Source: Alopecurus myosuroides
Taxonomy: Eukaryota; Streptophyta; Magnoliopsida; Poales; Poaceae
Direction: 5' to 3'
Assembly: GCA_028641055.1 (NCBI GenBank)
Contig: CM054062.1
Location: forward strand, 10,071,638-10,135,637
DNA: 64,000 nucleotides
Below, piece after piece: positions 24,113 to 34,080 of the stretch (positions are counted from its first letter, which is position 1; each line of letters starts with the position of its first letter). The notes under the pieces are model-generated. The model ran no database searches and was not told the origin of the DNA. It was given only the letters and a program-made list of their open reading frames with translations. The translations under genes were made by a program, and so were the position numbers.

Positions 24113-25093
24113 CTAAGTACAGAAGGGGACATAACTTGCTAGGTGTTCCCAGGCTTCCGCAATCCACTTGACCTTGTCGAAATTTTCCAGCAGCTTGAAG
24201 CGTGGTAGGGTTTTAGCCCCCAGCCAACTAAGAAATATTTTTACGGCTGTGGCGGAACCCGGCAATTCTGGGACATCTTTTTCATACGTATGCTCTGAGA
24301 TGTTCGAGATTGCTTTCATCTTTTTCGGGTTAACTTCTATTCCTCTGCGAGAAACAATGAAACCCAGAAGTTTTCCTGAGGGAACCCCGAATACGCACTT
24401 AGATGGATTCAACTTCATCTTGTAAGTGCGCAAATTTTCGAAAGTTTCTCGCAAATCCTCAAGGAGTGTATATTTTTCCTTGGTTACGACAACAATATCG
24501 TCCACGTAAACATGGACGTTTTTTCCAATATGACTATGCAAACAACGTTGCATGCAACGCTGGTAGGTTGCACCTGCGTTCTTCAGGCCAAAAGGCATGG
24601 TTACGTAGTAATACGTCCCGTACGGGGTTATAAAAGAAGTCTTGATTTGATCTTCCTTTTTCATGCGTATTTGGTGGTACCCGGAGTATGCATCCAAAAA
24701 GCATAAAAGCTCAGAGCCTGCAGTGGCGTCTATTATTTGGTCGATTCGCGGCAGCGCAAACCTATCTTTCGGACATAACTTGTTCAATCCTGTGTAATCT
24801 ATACACATTCTGAGGGCAGTTGTGTCTTTCTTCGGTACTAGTACCGGATTTGCGGACCAGTCAGTATGGATTACCTCCTTGATGAAATCCGCTGCTAAAA
24901 GCCGGATAATTTCCTTGCCAATAGCCTTCCGTCTTCTTCCGTCAAATCGACGGAGACCTTGTTTGACGGGTTTTGATCCGGGAATAACCTTGAGTTGGTG
25001 CTCAGCAAGTTCCCTGGGTACGCCTGGCATGTCAGCTGGACACCAGGCAAAAATATCCCAGTTCTCACGGAGGAACTTGATGAGCTCGCCTTC
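24113..25093 (-). pseudogene. Reverse transcriptase part of Gypsy pol, truncated
   Basis: The frame continues gag-protease after one TAG. It contains the conserved Gypsy RT blocks: CIDYTGLNK, FLDAYSGYHQI, the substrate-binding MPFGLKNAGATYQ, and the catalytic YVDDIVV (about 24490-24510). The reading then reaches GFIVSRRGIEVNP and the start of the connection region, where the sequence becomes irregular. It ends at 24113 without RNase H or integrase. The enzyme would copy the element's RNA into DNA in cytoplasmic particles, but this copy cannot make a complete pol. Confidence 0.85.
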
Positions 25094-28000
25094 CTATTTG
25101 TCGGTCATCCCAGTCCCTACAACGACGAATTTTGTCGGATCTTTGGGATCTAGGATTACCTGTCTTGTATTCTCGGATGCCTTGAAGCTATCTGTTGGCT
25201 TCCGAGTTTCTTTTCCTGCCGGCATTTCTTTCGGCGATACCTCCTTGGCTAACTCCTTCAGTTCTTCCTGAGCTATAACTCTTTGAGCGCAAAGGGCGTT
25301 TTGCTTCTCCAACTCATTTGCCAGCTTGAAATCACCGGCAATGGTGATTACTCCTCCTTTGGGTCCTGGCATCTTCAGCTTGTTGTAGATGTAGCAAGAT
25401 CTTGCCATAAACTTGGCGAAAGCCGGACGTCCGAGTATTGCGTGATACACGCTCTCGAACGGCACAACTTCGAAGGATACTTTTTCCTGCCGGAAGTGAT
25501 CTTTATCTTCGAAGGTGACATCTAGGGAAATTTCTCCTAGGGATCGTGCTTGCCTGCCAGGAACGATGCCATGGAAGCGTATATTGCTGTAATTGAGCTG
25601 GGACTCGGATATCTTCAAGTGCTTCAGTGTATCCAGGTACATTATATTGATGCTGGATCCTCCGTCCATCAGCACTCTTCTTAGCCTAGTGTTTTGAACA
25701 ATAGGACTTACAACAAGAGCTTGTGTGCCGGGTTCAGGGATATTTCCGGGATGATCAGACTGATCCCAGATTATCGGTGTGTTGGAATACTTCAAGAATT
25801 TTGGGGTTGCAGGAACAACCGCGTTTATTTCTCGAAGTGTCCTTTTGGCCACCTTTGCTGACGGGGTTGCTAGGAAAGTTAGCATTGCTTCTCCGTCAAC
25901 TCTCGGAAATTTAGGTTCGCCTTTTCGCTGTTGTTCCTGGATTTTGTCATCAGTGTCCGATTCACTGTCTTCTTTTTCAGCTTCTGGCTTTTGTTTGGCA
26001 GGTTTCCTCTTGGAACCCTTCCCTTTATTTCCGGATCCTGCATTGCCTTTCATATGCTTGTTTAGCCGGCATTGCGCGTTCGTGTGGGTTGGTTTCCCAA
26101 ACTGAGAGTGGTGGACGCAGGGTTCCGACTTAATTCTCTCCCATTCTTCAGGAGTGTAATTGATGGGATCCGGACTGCGGCCTTTCCACTTGTTCCCTTT
26201 TTCTCCTCCAAAGGCTAAGTTAACCTCCTTGGGCTTTGTTGTTGACTCCGGAGTTCCTTTTTTATCAGAACGAGGTGTTTTCTTGGCCAGTATCAGTGAC
26301 TCAATGTTGCCTCCTCTTGCTCTAATATCATCTTCGGCTGCAGCATGCTCATTAGCGGTTGTAAGCATAGATCCGAGATCTTTGTGCTTTTTAGAACCAA
26401 CCATGAACGGTACAAGTCCGGGTTTTAGGCCATTGACGAAAGCATGCATTGCTTGTACGTCAGTTACTCCAGAGCAACTATTCTTCATTGCAGTCCATCT
26501 GGAGATGAAATCCACGTATGGTTCGTCTTCAAATTGGGTGCAACGGTTCAGCTGGTTGATGCTATTTGGGCGTTTGTATGTTCCTCGAAAATGCTGAGTA
26601 AATACTCTCGCCATATCATCCCAACTGTCGACAGTTCTTGATGGTAAACCATTAATCCAATCTCTGGCTCCGTCTAGCAACATTAGGGGAAGAAACTTGA
26701 CAGCTTCCAGGTCTGTCCCGTTGTTGATCTGGACGGCTGTGTAATAATCTGAAAGCCAGGTATCCGGGTTTGTACTGCCGGTGTATTTTTGGTAAGTTGG
26801 ACCAACTTTGGCGAAGCCAGAATGCAGGGTTATCCTTCGGATCCTGTCTGTAAAACACTTAGGACCAAAGTATAGATCATCCTTTTCTGCTCTGTCAATA
26901 TGTGCAGAGTATCTCCCGGCTGAATGGACAGAAGGGGATCTGCTCCTTTCTTTTCCATTGTTGCGCGGACGCGTTTTTCCGAGGTTATCTCTATCTCTTC
27001 CGTTGTCACGCCCTCTGGGATTAGGTGGAGTCCTGCTCCTGTACCTTTCCTTATCTTTGGGCGGTGTCCGAGATCTTTCACGCCTGTGAGGTGTATCGTA
27101 TCTTCCAGCTTTTTCAGCTGGGTTTCTCGGAGGTGGCATTATTTTGCCGTCATTCCGGTGTTTGTCTTCCCGATCGTGTGGTTTATATCCATCTTTCGGG
27201 AGATGAGGTCCGGTTCTAGACGCTGCGTCCCGGTTGTCGGGGTTTTTCTTGTCTTTTCTCGGATCCTCTTTTTTATCCGAATCTCCGGGTTCTTCCGGTC
27301 CAGGTGCTCCAGCAGCGCAAGTAACAGTTTTGCAGAGGGCGGAATTATCATGCAGCCTCCCTGATCGCTCTTGTCCTCGCTGTTGCTGCTGTAATGCTTT
27401 TCCTAGGAAAGCATACACCCCTTGGAGTTTTTCCCCGTTGGAGTACAGATCATTGTTCAAGATGGCGAACGCTGCTTCCGCGTTTTCAGCTGCGGTTTTG
27501 TATATTGGTTCGCCCTTGGAATCTTTGCCGTTTAACTGCTTTTGCCAAGATGGGTTATAGAACCTTTCTTTCGGCGGCAGTTCTTCCGGTTTTGCAATTC
27601 CGGGTAACCTTGTAGGTTTTAAGGCAGATCTATGCTTTCTCTCGTACTCCTCAATTTCTTCCTTCATAATTTTGATGTCATTATGGGTTTGTTGGAGGTG
27701 TTGCCGAGATCTAAGCAGTTGTTGCTGTTGCCGTTGGAAAGCTTGTCTCCTGGCTTCCAGCATCTCAGGGGGTTCATTGGGTCCCACTGGAGTTTGTAAT
27801 AGTTCTTGCTCTTCCAGTTCTGTCATTGGCGGAGCAGTGATTTCCTTAGATTTCTTTTCCGTAGGCTTTGTGCCACTAATATCTCCAACTTCCAGGTTTT
27901 CATCAGCGAGATCAGCTGACTTTTTCTTCCGGAGTTTGTACTGGAGTTTTTTGGAAGCACGGTGCTTTTTCTTGGAAGATGGAGGTTTTTTGACAGGTTC

Positions 28001-28840
28001 ATCCTCTGTCATCTCCTTGACATTAGGAAATATCGGAGAAGTTTCTCCGTCTTCCCTCTCCTCTGCTGGCGGAGGGGTTTTAGGGCTTTCCTGGCTATCG
28101 GCACCCGTTGTATCAGCTGGTTTTGCCATTAGCACTTCATGGAATCCCTCTTGAAAGGACTTAACTTTTCTTACGAAGGCATCATCATCTTCGTCTTCGG
28201 AGAAGTTATCCGATCCGGTTTCCGACTCCAATCTCGCCTCAATGGCGGCGAGCACGGACTCTGTTTCCGAGTTCATCGTCTGGTTGACGGATGTCGGATC
28301 TTCCGTCTCTGTGACGGGTATTGGTTCTTCCGTCTCTGTGACGGGTGTATTGTTGTCTGCCTCTTGCACGGGATTTCCGTCATCCGTGTTTTCGGCGATC
28401 TCGGATTGCACCATGCCGATAAAGTGCGTATCACTGTTTTGTCGGCGATCTGAGCAAAATCCGGCATCATAGTCGTCTTCGACTGGGTATAGGGCGGGTG
28501 GGAGATAATTGCTTTCACCGCAAAACCCCATTGCTTCCGCGGTTAATCCGATAAAGATATTAGCAGATCCAATCGGTAAAACGCAGGCACTTACCAGATG
28601 GTTTTGCGCCGGTATGTAGGATCCGTTGTCGAGGAAGCGCCCGACGTCGTCGTCGAATTCCAAGCTTCCGACAGTGATCGATCTTCCGATTCCGCCTAGT
28701 ATCCCAGATCGGAACTTTACGCCTGACGTCGTTTGCCCCACGGTGGGCGCCAACTGTCGAGACATCATAGTAGTTTTCATAGACGGGGGTGCCATGAGAC
28801 TACGGTAGAGACGTGGGGTAACGGGATAGCGTAGTAACAC
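25094..28840 (-). CDS. Gypsy Gag-protease polyprotein (frame ends at an internal stop)
   Basis: A 1248-codon frame runs on the minus strand. The Retrotrans_gag capsid region lies at about residues 660-845 (WINGLPSRTVDSW, FRGTYKRP, YVDFISRWTAMK). A Cys/His cluster (CVHH...H....C) follows at about 900, and an aspartic protease with active site MDGGSSINIMY at about 1060. The N-terminal 450 residues are acidic and Lys-rich with a proline/glutamate helix. The frame opens inside the 5' LTR and reads through the LTR end and primer site, so the true start is uncertain; ATGs occur within the LTR and again further in. It stops at TAG (25094-25096) between protease and RT, where a single C-to-T change from CAG would explain the break. 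Confidence 0.88.
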   Translation of the reverse strand: MLLRYPVTPRLYRSLMAPPSMKTTMMSRQLAPTVGQTTSGVKFRSGILGGIGRSITVGSLEFDDDVGRFLDNGSYIPAQNHLVSACVLPIGSANIFIGLTAEAMGFCGESNYLPPALYPVEDDYDAGFCSDRRQNSDTHFIGMVQSEIAENTDDGNPVQEADNNTPVTETEEPIPVTETEDPTSVNQTMNSETESVLAAIEARLESETGSDNFSEDEDDDAFVRKVKSFQEGFHEVLMAKPADTTGADSQESPKTPPPAEEREDGETSPIFPNVKEMTEDEPVKKPPSSKKKHRASKKLQYKLRKKKSADLADENLEVGDISGTKPTEKKSKEITAPPMTELEEQELLQTPVGPNEPPEMLEARRQAFQRQQQQLLRSRQHLQQTHNDIKIMKEEIEEYERKHRSALKPTRLPGIAKPEELPPKERFYNPSWQKQLNGKDSKGEPIYKTAAENAEAAFAILNNDLYSNGEKLQGVYAFLGKALQQQQRGQERSGRLHDNSALCKTVTCAAGAPGPEEPGDSDKKEDPRKDKKNPDNRDAASRTGPHLPKDGYKPHDREDKHRNDGKIMPPPRNPAEKAGRYDTPHRRERSRTPPKDKERYRSRTPPNPRGRDNGRDRDNLGKTRPRNNGKERSRSPSVHSAGRYSAHIDRAEKDDLYFGPKCFTDRIRRITLHSGFAKVGPTYQKYTGSTNPDTWLSDYYTAVQINNGTDLEAVKFLPLMLLDGARDWINGLPSRTVDSWDDMARVFTQHFRGTYKRPNSINQLNRCTQFEDEPYVDFISRWTAMKNSCSGVTDVQAMHAFVNGLKPGLVPFMVGSKKHKDLGSMLTTANEHAAAEDDIRARGGNIESLILAKKTPRSDKKGTPESTTKPKEVNLAFGGEKGNKWKGRSPDPINYTPEEWERIKSEPCVHHSQFGKPTHTNAQCRLNKHMKGNAGSGNKGKGSKRKPAKQKPEAEKEDSESDTDDKIQEQQRKGEPKFPRVDGEAMLTFLATPSAKVAKRTLREINAVVPATPKFLKYSNTPIIWDQSDHPGNIPEPGTQALVVSPIVQNTRLRRVLMDGGSSINIMYLDTLKHLKISESQLNYSNIRFHGIVPGRQARSLGEISLDVTFEDKDHFRQEKVSFEVVPFESVYHAILGRPAFAKFMARSCYIYNKLKMPGPKGGVITIAGDFKLANELEKQNALCAQRVIAQEELKELAKEVSPKEMPAGKETRKPTDSFKASENTRQVILDPKDPTKFVVVGTGMTDK
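28736..28753 (-). promoter_or_regulatory. Primer binding site of the young Gypsy element
   Basis: The minus strand reads TGGCGCCCACCGTGGGGC one base beyond the 5' LTR end. This TGGCGCC-type tract is usual for plant Gypsy elements; I do not assign the tRNA. Confidence 0.8.
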
Positions 28841-29327
28841 AGTACACGGGATTTACCCAGGTTCGGTACGTCGCGACAGTACGGCGTACCTACTCCTGCA
28901 CTTCTCACTATGTGGGACTAAAGCCCGTATAATAAGGTTACAATGTAAGGGAATAGATCCAGCTACTCGTCGAGGATGAACTTCCCGGCGAGCTGCGTAA
29001 GGCTTGAGCTTGGACCTAGAACCTTGGAACTAAAAGAACTTATCAAATCTATCTCCCGTCCGGCTTTATATAATAGCCGGATTAGGGCTTACAGAACCAG
29101 AAACCTAGAAGACTACGTTTAACTTGTAACTTGGAAAGTAAGGAATCCGTCTTCTCCTCCAAGCCAGATCACGCGGGCCATGATCCGGGTTCTTCTAGAA
29201 TCCGGCTTCTACGCGTCGGACTACTGGGCCGCCCAATGGACCTAAGCCCATTACCATGTAGGCCACCCTGGTAGTCCGGCTCTTTTGTCTACCATCTTCT
29301 ATACCCCTATTCAGTATATATCCGACA
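28755..29327 (-). repeat. 5' LTR of the young Gypsy element
   Basis: This is the 573-bp partner of 19447-20019. The three differences are G/A, T/C and G/A. The minus-strand TATA is at about 29065-29076. Confidence 0.95.
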
Positions 29328-29487
29328 GTCTTCTTAGAATTTTCTGGGATGAACCACGGGGGAATCCCCAAGATTTGACCTTGCACTTTTCTTGATCACA
29401 TTATATCACCCTCTTCTCTTGACCCTTGAAAACTTCCTTCACACCACACTCAAAGTAATTCGCATTAGAGGGTTAGTGCAACAATAA
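29328..29487 (-). mobile_element. Continuation of the degraded Gypsy interior
   Basis: After the GTCTT duplication the older DNA resumes with no coding potential and runs into the assembly gap. Style and position match an antisense Gypsy interior like that at 17591-19446. Confidence 0.5.
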
Positions 29488-29587
29488 NNNNNNNNNNNNN
29501 NNNNNNNNNNNNNNNNNNNNNNNNNNNNNNNNNNNNNNNNNNNNNNNNNNNNNNNNNNNNNNNNNNNNNNNNNNNNNNNNNNNNNNN
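29488..29587. other. Assembly gap (100 N)
   Basis: Exactly 100 unknown bases, the conventional size for a gap of unknown length. The left ends of elements to the right, such as the Helitron, may lie in it. Confidence 1.
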
Positions 29588-29721
29588 CAGATTATATATA
29601 CGGTGACTATAGAACTATGCTAATTATACTTACGTACATAATACATGTTTCTATTCCACACATCAAAGTTTCTAGACATATTTAGGTGTTGCCCTCGCAT
29701 TTGCGAGGTGCACCGTGCTAG
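29588..29721 (+). mobile_element. 3' end of a Helitron
   Basis: A 7-bp-stem hairpin (CCTCGCA-TT-TGCGAGG, 29693-29708) is followed after nine bases by CTAG (29718-29721) and then T, which is the canonical Helitron 3' terminus. The paralogous repeat at 32017 reads A-TTGATG with nothing inserted. Homology to it begins exactly after CTAG at 29722, so the insertion lies between A and T as Helitrons require. The TC 5' end is not visible and is probably lost in the gap. Confidence 0.75.
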
Positions 29722-30149
29722 TTGATGTAAAAATTCATTAATGCATGTCAATGTGGTTATAATTAATTTGTAAGATAACCTAAATATTACATTCTTGCAC
29801 TTGTTCTTCCGTTAGCTTACCTTTTTTTAAGCAAATGTTCTTCGATTTATATCCTGATGAACATCTGCCTACCTTCGGTCGCCAAACCTAACAAGGTACT
29901 GGCCTTTTTTTTTTTGCGAATAAGGTCCTGACAACATCGCTCACCTGATGGCTGATGAGAACCGAGAAGAGTCGTCGCGACCGCGTGCGCAGGGCATGTC
30001 AAGACGCGCGTTACTTCCGCGAGCGCACCCGCCGTTCCGTGCGATCGCTGCGGGATACTGACGAGACAGGCGAAAGTAATTTGAACGCCTGTCCGCACGC
30101 GCGCACACTGACTCCGTGGAAAATCCTTGATCGCGGCTCATGGCCGGGC
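29722..30149. repeat. Direct repeat D1 (copy of 32017-32456)
   Basis: About 430 bp from TTGATGTAAAAATTC to CTCATGGCCGGG recur at 32017-32456 with scattered substitutions and small indels, including in a T-run. Copy 2 lies upstream of the VQ gene promoter. No coding frame is shared. Confidence 0.9.
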
Positions 30150-31301
30150 CTCGAGAAAGCCGATTAAACACCATGAAAACGATGGTTACGTGAGGGGATG
30201 CAGTGTAATGTTTGCTGATGCAATGTTTCAAATGTGACATTTCCGAGTTATTTCGCGTGCTGGTGTATACATAAGGATGGGCACACGGTGTTTGATCATA
30301 CGTCAAAAATATAGAAAACGGGGTTTCTGACAGGCATGGTTAATTCCATAAAAGTTGGGGGACTTTGTAATTTAACCCTAAAATACTATAAAACATTGAA
30401 TTATACCCTTATATGATGCAATATGTAATAGAAAATCATGGTAAAATATGCAAAATTCATCTATGCATTTTACATGCATCACACCACCTCGCCGGCTGGC
30501 GGCATCCATACAGTAATGTGATTGCCCTCCGGTGGCATCGTGCCCTCGGGGAGCGGCATGTCGTAGATGGCCACCATTTCTGGCGGCCCGAAGTATCCGT
30601 CGTGCTGGAAGTGGCGGAGACCCCCCTCTTCTTCACCGAGGAGCCCGCCCATGCGCCTTTCTATGGGGCCATGGCCAAATCTTTACCACCGGCCCTGGTG
30701 GTTACGCGCGGAGGAGAATCTATGGCAGTGCCGGCGTGCGTTGTCACAGACATGGGCGCGGTCGTCGTAGTGGGGCGGCAACTGGGCAACAGAGCGGAGA
30801 AGCGCTTCCCCGTAGCTAGGTTAAGAGATGCCGATGTGGTGGCTCTCCGTGCGGAAGAGGAGAAAATGAGGTGTACGAGAGAAGAATGAACGGAGACGAG
30901 GAGAGGAGATCCCGAGGCCCTATTTTTAGTCGGGCGAGGAGTAACGGATGCGAGCCGCGCGGCAGAACCGCTGCCCATGACCCGTCCACGTGGCGGGGGG
31001 ACTACGAACCACACAGTTATTACGACACAGCGGATCCCACCAGGATGCGATGAACCGCGGTCCCGAGCGCAAGAATCATAACGACGACATGAGTTGACCG
31101 CATGCGCAGGGCCACGTGACGGGCCTCAGCGTTATCCACGCCAGCTACGTCATCGGAAAATGTCACATCTACCCGACTGCGTGAAGCAGTCGAGGCACTA
31201 CGCACCCCGCCGGCCAGACCGCACCGGCATCTTTCTAGAAGCAGATAGAAGCTTCCCGACCGCCGGGCCAACATCGAAACTTCAACCTTCTCGGGGGCCA
31301 C
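30150..31301. other. Unclassified DNA between the direct repeats
   Basis: The first 330 bases are AT-rich and featureless. From about 30490 to 30890 a GC-rich stretch is open in more than one frame (for example 30413-30889, plus) with no domain I recognise. From about 31030 it reads like the 3' untranslated interior of a Gypsy element, ending in a purine tract (31289-31301). Confidence 0.4.
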
Positions 31302-31996
31302 TGTCGGGGGGACGACCCCCAGGAGGTCCGAAACACTTAGAAGATTGATCTCTCGGAGGATTCGCCGGCTGTCCAAGCCGGACCAAAGTACGGAGCCCTC
31401 CGGGTGGAAAAGGAACCTGGCCGGCTGGGAAGAGCCAACAGGGTGTGAGAGGCCAACCGGAAGATCGAAGCCCCAATTGGAGAAGATGGAACATGCCGGA
31501 GGAAGCTGGCTGGCTAGGAGAAGTCAATGGGCCGCGTACAACGTGACGCTGCCCACAGCGTACCCACGTCGTCAAGTACTTCGACATGACATAAAGGAGG
31601 CAGTGCAGCCGGAGGCGCTGGTCTCCCACGTCCCTAACAGTGGCGCCGATGTATGACGCCTGGACATTGTGCTCGACATCACCGGAGTCGTAGTCCTGTA
31701 GCAGCCGTCCGCGGGACCCAGCCGACTGAACGTTAGCCAGCCGGATCCACATGTAAGCCAGTCTGACAACTCCATATAAGGTAGGCTGAGCACCCCTAGA
31801 GGGGGATCAATCCCTGGAAGGCTATTTCGCCTCCCACCTCCAGGAGCAATCTGTAAAGATACACCATAGTCCATCCTTACAGGACTAGAGGTTTTATCTC
31901 ACCAGAAGGGACATGACACGAACCTGAGTACATTGTGTCTTCTCGCTTATGTCTCAATCCCGCGCGAGCACCGTCGCCCCGTAGTTGCCCCCAAAC
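31302..31996 (+). mobile_element. Partial Gypsy LTR
   Basis: A purine tract TCTCGGGGGCCAC is followed by TGTCGGGGGGACG, the typical junction of interior and 3' LTR in the plus orientation. A TATA-like CCATATAAGG occurs near 31770. A clean ...CA terminus is not found before the next repeat starts at 32017, so the LTR looks truncated. No second copy lies in the window. Confidence 0.5.
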
Positions 31997-32016
31997 TAAA
32001 CACCATCGTTTGCATA

Positions 32017-32456
32017 TTGATGTAAAAATTCATTAATGCATGTTAATGTGGTTATAATTAATTTGTAAGATAACCTAAATATTACATTCTTGCACTTGTT
32101 CTTCCGTTATCTTACCTTTTTATAAGCAAATGTTCTTCGATTTATAGGCCTGATGGTCATCTGCCTACCTTCGGTCGTCAAACCAACCAAGGTACTTTTT
32201 TCTTTTTTTTTTTGCGAGTCAGGTCCTGACAACATCGCTCACCTGATAGCTGATGAGAACCGAGAAGAGTCGTCGCGACCGCGTGCGCAGGGGTTAGAAT
32301 GTCAAGGCGCGCGTTGCTTCCGCGAGCGCACCCGCCGTTTCGTGCGATCGCTGCGGGATACTGACGAGACAGGTGAAAGTAATTTGAACGCCTGTCCGCA
32401 CGCGCGCACACTGACTCCGATCCGTGGAAAATCCTTGATCGCGGCTCATGGCTGGG
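32017..32456. repeat. Direct repeat D2 (copy of 29722-30149)
   Basis: This is the uninterrupted copy that shows the empty site for the Helitron. It ends about 290 bases before the VQ gene TATA box. Confidence 0.9.
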
Positions 32457-32799
32457 AAAAAAGTTAGTACCCTGCTTCTTGGTTGCCCAGCAAAAAAAAA
32501 GTCATAATTCATACGTCTACAAGTCAGCCAATCACCTAAAACAACCTAAATCCACACGGCGATCGAAGGCAGAAAATGCAGCACATACCAGTACAAAACA
32601 AGGCCGACATCTTTCATAAACTACACATTCTCTCCACTTCCGTCCGCGACGTCACTTCTACTACTAGGAGTACTATATTTGAAACCTTGGAGCTAGAGAA
32701 TGGTTTACCTCCTCACCATCCCTGCAAGTCACCTCCTTCCACCCGCCATATATACCTCCACGCCTCCCGCTCCCGCTTCTCATCCTCATTCCTAGAATC
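32457..32799 (+). promoter_or_regulatory. Promoter and leader start of the VQ gene, separated from it by a transposon
   Basis: A TATATA box lies at 32749-32754 and a GACGTCAC element (bZIP-type core) at 32648-32655. With the transposon removed, the TATA box would stand about 120 bases before the VQ start codon at 41121, a normal plant arrangement. The insertion point is 45 bases past the TATA box, so it is probably in the 5' leader just after the transcription start. The sequence ends with CCTAGAATC, one copy of the 9-bp target duplication. Confidence 0.7.
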
Positions 32800-32907
32800 G
32801 GGCCAATAGCTCCTGTGCGACGGGTTTCAGTTGAATTGGAAGGAATGCGACGTTTTTCGAGGAAATAGCCTACGTGCGACGGATTGGAGGAAGAAAATAG
32901 CTCACGG
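32800..32907 (+). repeat. Left terminal inverted repeat of the MULE
   Basis: It is 108 bp and matches the inverse of 40932-41039 at 107 positions. Its final part leads into the region before the GRF gene. A tandem duplication of about 67 bp (32969-33103, around GGGACCCACC) lies just inside. Confidence 0.95.
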
Positions 32908-33172
32908 CCAACATGGTTCTTAAGCGGAGCTGATCGGTTAGCTGTTAGGGTTATGCGACGCTTGGACCCACAACTTATCCACTCAGCAGCGTGGGACCCA
33001 CCTCGCGGATTCTAAAACAGGGATGCGCCTGTGCCCCACAACTTATCCACCTCAGCAGCGCGGGACCCACCACAGTGAATCTAAAACAGGGCTGCGCCCG
33101 TGCCCGAGCTGGTGTCTGTGCCATTTCTTCCCCTTTCCCCATTCTTCCTCGTCTCCGGCGACGGCGCACGGG

Positions 33173-33789
33173 ATGTCCAGCTCCTCCGCCACGCAGTCAA
33201 GATGGCCAGAGTACGGTGCAGTTCCGATGACAAGGTGCCCGGAATGCCCACGGCCAGAGGCTCTGAAGCGGAGGGTCAGTAAAACTGACGAGAATGGGAA
33301 TCTGGGGCGCCATTTTGTGTCCTGTTTGAGCATTCCCATGATGGGACGGGATGGCAAGGTAAGATCTTAAAACTGAGATGAGGAGGAGAGAGATGATAGG
33401 AGTATTTGGCATTCCAATTCGCGTTTTTTTCTCCTCGGTTTTGGGATCTAGATTCATGTCTACTGTTACAGATGCTGAAGAAATGTTCGCACTTTGAGTG
33501 GATCGATCAGTACGTTGCTAGGCTTGAATTTGAGGGCCACATTGAAGATCCAAATCTAGGTGGATTTGCTCCCGATGTCAGCTCGGGCAGAGGAGGGCCG
33601 GCGGCGAGGATCACGCGCCCTATTGCTGGACTGCCCGTGGAGGCCGAAGTAAACGAGGAATTGAAGAAGATCAAGAAGTTTTTAAAGCAAATGGTGGATT
33701 TGCAGAAGCAAGCGAATCTCATGTCAGGAGCATTCTATTCTTGTATCATTGCTCTGTTTTTTGTTTACCTCTTGTTCATCCGTCGTTAG
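33173..33789 (+). CDS. GRF-type zinc-finger protein with C-terminal membrane segment
   Basis: Two exons, 33173-33358 and 33472-33789, joined by a 113-bp GT-AG intron in phase 0, give 167 residues. The GRF zinc finger spans the junction: CPECP, then a GRHFVSC block in exon 1, then KKCSHFEWID in exon 2. The spacing Cys-X2-Cys ... GR-X-F-X2-C ... C-X2-F-X-W is the PF06839 pattern, which in other proteins binds nucleic acid. A charged helix (EVNEELKKIKKFLKQMVDLQKQ) and one hydrophobic C-terminal segment ending in RR follow, suggesting a tail-anchored membrane protein. Plants have small GRF proteins of this layout. It lies near the left inverted repeat, convergent with the transposase, the position that mudrB holds in maize MuDR. 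Confidence 0.85.
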
Positions 33790-34080
33790 AATGGACTAGA
33801 TTAATCTAGATTTTACTTGAGTTAGCTATGCAGAGGTAGCAATCTGTGCGCCGTGCTAGTTTCAGTGAAGTGTCTGATGTTAAATTTGAATATGCCCTTC
33901 GATTTTCAGTTGAAGTTCAGTTTCAGTGCAGTCACCAAAGTTCAGTTTCAGTAGAAAAAAACTTATTCGTTCTCATGCCGTAAGAGTAGTTGAAGAAAGG
34001 CCGAAAGAGTGTAGTTGGGCCAACAATTAGGCCCAAAGAGAAAACAAACCCACCTGCCTAGATTTGACTTATTTTAATTT

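Larger units (their letters stand above)
19447..29327 (-). mobile_element. Young Gypsy (Tat-like) LTR retrotransposon with antisense gene, 9881 bp
   Basis: Two 573-bp LTRs (TGTCGAGAC...TCCGACA) bound the element, with target duplication GTCTT on both sides (19442-19446 and 29328-29332). The LTRs differ at three positions, all transitions. The minus strand carries, in order, the primer site, gag, protease and part of reverse transcriptase. The rest of pol (RNase H and integrase) is missing. In its place, near the 3' LTR, a plus-strand gene of six exons lies in antisense. Extra antisense ORFs of this type are known from Tat-lineage Gypsy elements of plants. Lacking integrase, this copy probably used proteins from an autonomous relative. 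Confidence 0.95.

Noticed and set aside
32457..32520. Possible retrogene tail (A-runs) after repeat D2
   Set aside because: The A-runs are short and interrupted, and no gene body precedes them.
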